From assembly GCF_014764305.1 (NCBI RefSeq), contig NZ_CP061703.1:2585501-2649500 (forward strand): DNA of 64,000 nt, written 5' to 3'. Source of the DNA: Mesoflavibacter profundi. GTDB lineage: Bacteria > Bacteroidota > Bacteroidia > Flavobacteriales > Flavobacteriaceae. Below, piece by piece: positions 59,586 through 64,000 of this stretch; positions within the stretch are counted from its first letter, which is position 1; the number at the start of each line of letters is the position of its first letter. The notes beneath the pieces were generated by a model. The model ran no database searches and was not told the origin of the DNA. It worked only from the letters and a program-made list of their open reading frames with translations. The position numbers and the translations under genes are program-made.

Positions 59586-59626
59586 TATATCACAAAAAAC
59601 ACCTTTTAACTTCTAATATTTTACTT

Positions 59627-59634
59627 TACCTTTG
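59627..59634 (+). promoter_or_regulatory. -7 promoter element of pyrR
   Basis: TACCTTTG, consensus, 24 bp before the ATG at 59659. Confidence 0.5.
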
Positions 59635-59658
59635 TTTACCAAACATGTTTGGAATACT

Positions 59659-60198
59659 ATGAGTCAAAGAGTGCTTCTTAATGCAACCGAAATAAACATT
59701 ATACTTCATAGGCTGGCTTGTCAACTTATCGAAAATCATAACGATTTTTCAAATACAGTATTAATAGGAATACAACCAAGAGGCAAATTTTTAGCCAATC
59801 GTTTAGCAAAACTTCTAAGAGAAGATTATAACATAGCTGACCTTCAATTAGGACATTTAGATATCACATTTTATAGAGACGACTTTAGACGAAGCGATAA
59901 ACCTTTAGAAGCTAATAAAACAGAAATTAATTTTGTAGTCGAAGACAAAAATGTAGTGTTTATCGATGATGTATTATATACTGGACGAAGCATTAGAGCA
60001 GCATTAACAGCAATTCAAAGTTTTGGAAGACCTTCAGAAATAGAATTACTTACCTTAATAGATAGAAGATTTAGCAGACATCTACCAATTCAACCCAACT
60101 ATAGAGGTAGACAAGTAGATGCTATAAATAACGAAAAAGTTAAAGTTAACTGGATAGAAAACGCAGACGAAGACACTGTATATCTTATAAATAATTAA
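59659..60198 (+). CDS. pyrR: PyrR bifunctional regulator / uracil phosphoribosyltransferase
   Basis: A 179-residue PRTase-fold protein started at the ATG at 59659 (MSQRVLLNATEINIILHRLA). The PRPP-binding motif VVFIDDVLYTGRSIRAAL and GIQPRGKFLA are those of PyrR, which in Firmicutes binds pyr mRNA to cause attenuation. The start fits the consensus -7 element (24 bp upstream); the in-frame TTG at 59632 falls inside the promoter. With only about 20 nt of leader, no PyrR-binding hairpin is visible upstream. Forms an operon with pyrB (3-bp gap). Confidence 0.92.
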   Translation: MSQRVLLNATEINIILHRLACQLIENHNDFSNTVLIGIQPRGKFLANRLAKLLREDYNIADLQLGHLDITFYRDDFRRSDKPLEANKTEINFVVEDKNVVFIDDVLYTGRSIRAALTAIQSFGRPSEIELLTLIDRRFSRHLPIQPNYRGRQVDAINNEKVKVNWIENADEDTVYLINN

Positions 60199-60201
60199 AC
60201 T

Positions 60202-61131
60202 ATGAGCGAATTAAGTGTTAATCACTTACTAGGAATTAAATATCTTAAAAAAGAAGATATAGAGCTTATTTTTAAAACTGCCGATCATTTTAAAGAAGTT
60301 ATAAATAGACCTATTAAAAAAGTACCTTCGTTAAGAGACATTACAATAGCTAATTTATTTTTTGAAAATTCTACAAGAACTAAATTATCTTTTGAATTAG
60401 CCGAAAAACGCTTATCTGCAGATGTTATTAATTTTTCAGCCGGACAATCTTCAGTAAAAAAAGGAGAAACCTTAATAGATACAGTAAATAATATCTTATC
60501 AATGAAAGTTGATATGGTTGTAATGCGTCATCCAAATCCTGGAGCTGGCGTATTTTTATCCAAGCACGTTAAAGCTGCAATAGTTAATGCTGGAGATGGC
60601 GCACATGAACATCCAACACAAGCACTATTAGATTCGTTTTCTATTAGAGAAAAATTAGGAAGTGTAGAAGGTAAAAATGTAGTAATTGTTGGAGATATTT
60701 TACACAGTCGTGTTGCCTTATCTAACATTTATGCCTTAAAATTACAAGGCGCAAATGTAATGGTTTGTGGACCAAAAACTTTAATACCAAAACACATTGA
60801 AAAATTAGGTGTTACTGTAGAAACTAATTTAAGAAAGGCCTTAAATTGGTGTGATGTAGCAAATATGTTACGTGTCCAAAACGAAAGAATGGATATTAGT
60901 TATTTTCCATCAACAAGAGAATATACACAACAATTTGGTGTTAATAAACAATTACTTGATAGTTTAGATAAAGACATTACAATAATGCATCCAGGACCAA
61001 TAAATAGAGGTGTAGAGATTACAAGTGATGTTGCAGATTCTAAACAAGCAATAATTTTAGATCAAGTGCAAAATGGAGTTGCAGTTAGAATGGCAGTTAT
61101 CTATTTACTAGCATCAAAAATAAAGCAATAG
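60202..61131 (+). CDS. pyrB: Aspartate carbamoyltransferase catalytic subunit
   Basis: A 309-residue enzyme of pyrimidine synthesis, joining carbamoyl phosphate and aspartate. Carbamoyl phosphate motif FFENSTRTKLSFELAEKRL (about 53-71), DMVVMRHPNPGAG, DGAHEHPTQALLDSFSI and HPGPINRGVEI near 265. Complete. No pyrI regulatory subunit follows, so it is probably the unregulated trimer type. Two bases separate it from the STAS-like gene. Confidence 0.95.
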   Translation: MSELSVNHLLGIKYLKKEDIELIFKTADHFKEVINRPIKKVPSLRDITIANLFFENSTRTKLSFELAEKRLSADVINFSAGQSSVKKGETLIDTVNNILSMKVDMVVMRHPNPGAGVFLSKHVKAAIVNAGDGAHEHPTQALLDSFSIREKLGSVEGKNVVIVGDILHSRVALSNIYALKLQGANVMVCGPKTLIPKHIEKLGVTVETNLRKALNWCDVANMLRVQNERMDISYFPSTREYTQQFGVNKQLLDSLDKDITIMHPGPINRGVEITSDVADSKQAIILDQVQNGVAVRMAVIYLLASKIKQ

Positions 61132-61133
61132 TT

Positions 61134-61466
61134 ATGATAATAGATCAAAACGAAAATACAACAATAATAACCCAAGAAAACGCTTCGGTTAAAGAATTGG
61201 TTAAAAAAATAGAAACGCTTTACCCAAAATTTAAAAACAGCAATGTCATTGTTAATTTAAATACACTTAAACCAATTTCTTTAGAACAAATAATAGAGTT
61301 TTTAAGAATTTCTAATCAACATCGTGCAGCAAAACATTCTTTTGTAATCGTTAATGAAGGTATAGATGTAGATAAAACACCAGAAGAAATTGTTATAGTA
61401 CCAACGTTACAAGAAGCTTACGATATTATTGATATGGAAGAAATGGAAAGAGATTTAGGCTTTTAA
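61134..61466 (+). CDS. STAS-like small protein of unknown function
   Basis: A 110-residue soluble protein, alternating beta/alpha (TTIITQEN...VKELVKKIETLYPKFKNSNVIVNLNTLKPISLEQIIEFL), which looks like the STAS fold of anti-sigma antagonists but without a convincing phosphorylatable Ser motif. It is tightly packed between pyrB (2 bp) and rnz (10 bp). To my knowledge this small gene stays with rnz in flavobacteria, suggesting a link to RNase Z rather than pyrimidines. Function unknown. Confidence 0.65.
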   Translation: MIIDQNENTTIITQENASVKELVKKIETLYPKFKNSNVIVNLNTLKPISLEQIIEFLRISNQHRAAKHSFVIVNEGIDVDKTPEEIVIVPTLQEAYDIIDMEEMERDLGF

Positions 61467-61476
61467 ATTCCTTTAA

Positions 61477-62382
61477 ATGAAATTAAACATTTTAGGCTGT
61501 TACAGTGCTACACCACGAGTAAATACTAATTCTACATCTCAAGTATTAGAAATAAAAAACCACTTATTTTTAATAGATTGCGGTGAAGGCACACAAGTCT
61601 TACTACGAAAACACAAAATAAAATTTAATCGTATAAAACATATATTTATCTCTCATTTACATGGCGATCATTTTTTTGGATTAGTAGGATTAATTTCAAC
61701 ATTTAGATTATTAGGTCGTGAAGCAGATCTACACATTCACGCCCCAAAAGGCTTAAAAGAAGTCATTGTGTTACAAATGAAGTTATCCGAGTCTTGGACT
61801 AACTACAATTTATTTTTTCATGAATTAACAGCGACTACAAGTCAACTTATTTTTGAAGATGATAAAGTAGAAGTACACACAATACCATTAGACCATCGTA
61901 TTTACACTAACGGATTTCTGTTTAAAGAAAAACCAGGAGAACGCAAGTTGGATATGAATGCCGTACTAAATGCAAACATAGATGTAGCTTATTATCGTAA
62001 ATTAAAACAAGGCTTTGATGTGCCTAATAGTAACGGGCAATTAATACAAAATACAACAGTTACATTACCGCCAGAATCACCAAAAAGCTATGCTTTTTGT
62101 AGCGACACTGCATATACAGAAGCCATTTTACCAATAATAAATAATGCTACAACATTATATCACGAGTCTACTTTTTTAGAACAACACAGTAAATTAGCAA
62201 ATCCAACAAAGCATAGTACTGCAAAACAAGCAGCAACCATAGCAAAGCTAGCCAATGTGCAACAACTTATTTTAGGGCATTACTCTACCAGATATCATGA
62301 TTTAAATCAATTTAAAATAGAAGCAGAAACTATCTTTGAAAATGTACATTTAGCTAAAGATGGTAAAGTATTTCAATTTTAA
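61477..62382 (+). CDS. rnz: Ribonuclease Z
   Basis: A 301-residue metallo-beta-lactamase fold endonuclease that removes 3' trailers of tRNA precursors. Zinc motif HISHLHGDHFFGLVGL (about 60-75), N-terminal GTGxxxPxxxRNxS-like ILGCYSATPRVNTNSTSQ, CSDTAYTE with the bridging Asp, and HESTFLEQ with LGHYSTRY carrying the last His. The flexible arm (about 150-190) is present. Last gene of the pyrR-pyrB cluster. Confidence 0.93.
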   Translation: MKLNILGCYSATPRVNTNSTSQVLEIKNHLFLIDCGEGTQVLLRKHKIKFNRIKHIFISHLHGDHFFGLVGLISTFRLLGREADLHIHAPKGLKEVIVLQMKLSESWTNYNLFFHELTATTSQLIFEDDKVEVHTIPLDHRIYTNGFLFKEKPGERKLDMNAVLNANIDVAYYRKLKQGFDVPNSNGQLIQNTTVTLPPESPKSYAFCSDTAYTEAILPIINNATTLYHESTFLEQHSKLANPTKHSTAKQAATIAKLANVQQLILGHYSTRYHDLNQFKIEAETIFENVHLAKDGKVFQF

Positions 62383-62443
62383 ATAAAATACATCCGCTTA
62401 AAATTTCATATTTAAACCTTAAATTTACACTTAAATTAAATTT

Positions 62444-63091
62444 ATGGAAAAAGATTTAAGCAACTACCGTAAATCCTACGAAAAAGGAGAATTACTATTA
62501 GAACAAACACCAGAAAATCCATTAGAATTATTTAGAAACTGGTTTAATGAAGTAGATCAACACTTTCCAGAGGATGAGACCAATGCAATGACAATTTCTA
62601 CAATTGGAATAGATGGATTTCCTAAAAATAGAGTAGTACTACTTAAAAAATTCACTTTTGAAGGCTTTATTTTTTACACTAATTATTTAAGTGAAAAAGG
62701 TAAAGCAATAGAACATAATCCTAACGTTTGTTTATCCTTCTTCTGGCATGGCGCAGAACGACAGATTATTATTAAAGGAAAAGCCGAAAAAATAGCTGCA
62801 AATTTAAGTGATGGTTATTTTGAGTCTAGACCAAAAGGAAGCCAGTTAGGAGCAATTGCATCTAACCAAAGTGAAGTGATACCAAACAGGCAATTTCTAG
62901 AAGATAAATTAAAAGCTTTAGAAAAAGAGTATACGTCTAAAGAAATTGTACGACCAGAATTTTGGGGCGGATATATGGTTAAACCAATTTCAATAGAATT
63001 TTGGCAAGGAAGACCTAATAGATTACATGATAGAATATTGTATACTTTAGAAGAAGATTTAAACTGGGATAAAAACCGTTTATCGCCATAA
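62444..63091 (+). CDS. pdxH: Pyridoxamine/pyridoxine 5'-phosphate oxidase
   Basis: A 215-residue FMN enzyme that makes pyridoxal phosphate. Typical sequence LFRNWFNEVDQ, NAMTISTIGIDGFPKNRVVLLKKFTFEGFIFYTNYLSEKGKAIEHNPNVCLSFFW, and the C-terminal WGGYMVKPISIEFWQGRPNRLHDRILY...WDKNRLSP. Full length. Independent gene, 61 bp after rnz. Confidence 0.95.
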   Translation: MEKDLSNYRKSYEKGELLLEQTPENPLELFRNWFNEVDQHFPEDETNAMTISTIGIDGFPKNRVVLLKKFTFEGFIFYTNYLSEKGKAIEHNPNVCLSFFWHGAERQIIIKGKAEKIAANLSDGYFESRPKGSQLGAIASNQSEVIPNRQFLEDKLKALEKEYTSKEIVRPEFWGGYMVKPISIEFWQGRPNRLHDRILYTLEEDLNWDKNRLSP

Positions 63092-63126
63092 AAACATCGA
63101 CGAAATACAATATATTTTTGCATTTC

Positions 63127-63180
63127 ATCGATAAAGTGTAAAATGAAACGTTAAAATGCGTGTTTTTAATCGATTTTAAC
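63127..63180. promoter_or_regulatory. Recurrent element copies upstream of the CAP lipoprotein gene
   Basis: ATCGATAAAGTGTAA (63127-63141) is identical to 56257-56271, and TGTTTTTAATCGATTTTAAC (63161-63180) matches the 58621 block at 14 of 20 bases. Located 68 bp and more before the ATG at 63248. Confidence 0.35.
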
Positions 63181-63247
63181 ATTTCTTTAACATATAAGCC
63201 GAATAACACTTTATATTTTAGTGACACCAAATCATAAGTCCTATAAT

Positions 63248-63742
63248 ATGAAGCTGACAATCAACCTACTAGCGATACTTTTTTTTACTGTATCATTTAC
63301 TTCTTGTAGTACAGATACTATAGATGAAGATGTTAATGTTTCTAACGAAAATGTTATAATTCCTGAAGCAAAAGCTATTGAAATTGAAATACTTGAGCTT
63401 ATTAATCAATATCGTATAAGCGAAGGTTTAAATGCGTTAGGAAGCATAGATGTAATTAAAGGACAAGCTTATTCTCATACTGGTTATATGATAGAAGTAA
63501 ACGATGTTAATCACGATTACTTTCATAGCAGAAAAGCGTATTTAGAAGCAAATGCAAATGCAATTAGTGTTTCAGAGAATGTTGCTTATGGTTTTACAAA
63601 CGCACAATCTGTAGTTAATGCTTGGCTTAATAGTAGTGGACATAAGCAAAACATAGAAGGAGATTTTACACATTTTGAAATTTCAGCAGAAAAAGACGAA
63701 AATAATAAATGGTATTTTACAAATATCTTTATAAAAAAATAA
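63248..63742 (+). CDS. CAP (SCP/PR-1) domain lipoprotein
   Basis: A 164-residue protein started at the ATG at 63248 (an in-frame GTG at 63221 is less likely because the signal peptide begins MKLTINLLAILFFTVSFTSC, Cys20). Residues after Cys are acidic (STDTIDEDV). The CAP domain (about 45-164) has ILELINQYRISEGLNAL, AYSHTGYMIEVNDVNHDYFHSR and NVAYGFTNAQSVVNAWLNSSGHKQNIEG, with the conserved His/Glu cavity residues. Function in bacteria is unclear; may bind lipids or the wall. Carries the recurrent upstream elements. Confidence 0.88.
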   Translation: MKLTINLLAILFFTVSFTSCSTDTIDEDVNVSNENVIIPEAKAIEIEILELINQYRISEGLNALGSIDVIKGQAYSHTGYMIEVNDVNHDYFHSRKAYLEANANAISVSENVAYGFTNAQSVVNAWLNSSGHKQNIEGDFTHFEISAEKDENNKWYFTNIFIKK

Positions 63743-63760
63743 CTTAACTAAACTCAACTA

Positions 63761-63797
63761 AAAAAGCCTTTCATATTTTTTGAAAGGCTTTTTTATT
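63761..63797. terminator. Bidirectional terminator between the CAP and OmpA-family genes
   Basis: AAAAAGCCTTTCA/TGAAAGGCTTTTT stem (63761-63773 with 63781-63793), 7-nt loop, with A and T runs outside. Confidence 0.8.
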
Positions 63798-64000
63798 TTA
63801 ATGATATGCGTTAGTTATTATAAATTTAGATCTCCTATTTTCTTCGTGTTCTTGGTCTGTACATTTAACACCGTTTGTACATTTATTTAGTATTTGAGTT
63901 TCACCATAACCAATTGCGCTTTGAACACGTTCTGTAGCTATTCCTCTAGAGAATAAATAATCTCTTGTAGATTTTGCTCTTCTATCCGATAGTTTTAGGT
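63798..64000 (-). CDS. OmpA family protein, C-terminal end only (cut by window edge)
   Basis: The reading frame is open from the right edge to a TAA at 63800-63798. Sixty-six codons encode LSDRRAKSTRDYLFSRGIATERVQSAIGYGETQILNKC...EENRRSKFIITNAYH, the end of an OmpA C-terminal peptidoglycan-binding domain (LSxxRAxxxxxYLxxxGI and the conserved Arg-Arg in ENRRSKF). It converges on the CAP gene and shares its terminator. The N-terminal part, and so the exact subtype, lies outside. Confidence 0.85.
   Translation of the reverse strand, partial: LKLSDRRAKSTRDYLFSRGIATERVQSAIGYGETQILNKCTNGVKCTDQEHEENRRSKFIITNAYH

Overview
The window comes from an AT-rich member of the Bacteroidota, almost certainly a flavobacterium (family Flavobacteriaceae). 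Evidence: very A/T-biased codon use; almost no Shine-Dalgarno sequences; repeated Bacteroidota-type -7 promoter elements (TAnnTTTG); two proteins with type IX secretion sorting tails plus PorQ; a TonB-dependent receptor with a carboxypeptidase-like N-terminal domain; many flavobacterial families of unknown function (DUF4294, DUF4268, DUF6048, DUF6452, CCC-motif protein); and what looks like the 6S-Flavo form of 6S RNA. Genus cannot be fixed from the sequence; Olleya/Lacinutrix-like marine genera are a reasonable guess. I see no rRNA, tRNA, CRISPR array, insertion sequence or prophage. It reads as ordinary chromosomal core with envelope-related accessory genes.

Layout. 1-3.1 kb: acyl-CoA carboxylase biotin carboxylase (cut by the left edge) and biotin carrier, then a PrsW-type protease and Nudix hydrolase. 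3.1-11.2 kb: M42 aminopeptidase, DUF4294, hemolysin III-like protein, a methyltransferase/ZIP transporter/DUF4268 operon, an RlmL-type rRNA methyltransferase followed by a phosphoethanolamine transferase and a PLC-like protein. 11.2-18 kb: two small envelope proteins, RlmD, ornithine aminotransferase with an unusual Cys cluster, small membrane proteins, a T9SS-secreted protein. 18-25.3 kb: Smr protein, calcium-binding-type lipoprotein, cysteine desulfurase, TonB-dependent receptor and M23 peptidase. 25.4-27.9 kb: coiled-coil gene, zapA, 6S RNA and rny in a row from one good promoter. 27.9-36.6 kb: PAS histidine kinase, xerD, three outer-membrane barrels, aroQ, lpdA, NDH-2, MsrB.

36.8-43.9 kb is a glycogen operon (glgA-glgC-glgB) followed by a GH31 alpha-glucosidase. 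44-49.9 kb holds an M48 lipoprotein protease, an MFS transporter, a lipocalin-like lipoprotein, and a leftward operon of ECF sigma factor, anti-sigma-like protein and two repetitive beta-solenoid-like exported proteins. 50-56.5 kb: lon, two paralogous LysM proteins, porQ, cmk and a BON-LysM protein. 56.5-64 kb: rpsA, a T9SS protein, pyrR-pyrB, a STAS-like protein, rnz, pdxH, a CAP lipoprotein and the C-terminus of an OmpA-family protein at the right edge.

The observation I find most likely to be new is a recurrent intergenic element (core TTTTATCGAAAT and relatives such as TTTTAACCGATT) upstream of four envelope or stress-type genes (M48 protease, T9SS protein, BON-LysM protein, CAP lipoprotein), suggesting an undescribed regulon. 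Others are the sigma/anti-sigma operon with DYG- and GSGD-repeat proteins, the four-Cys insertion in ornithine aminotransferase, and the paralogous LysM pair with a shared N-terminal module. All function calls rest on reading motifs and remembered family features; no database search was run.
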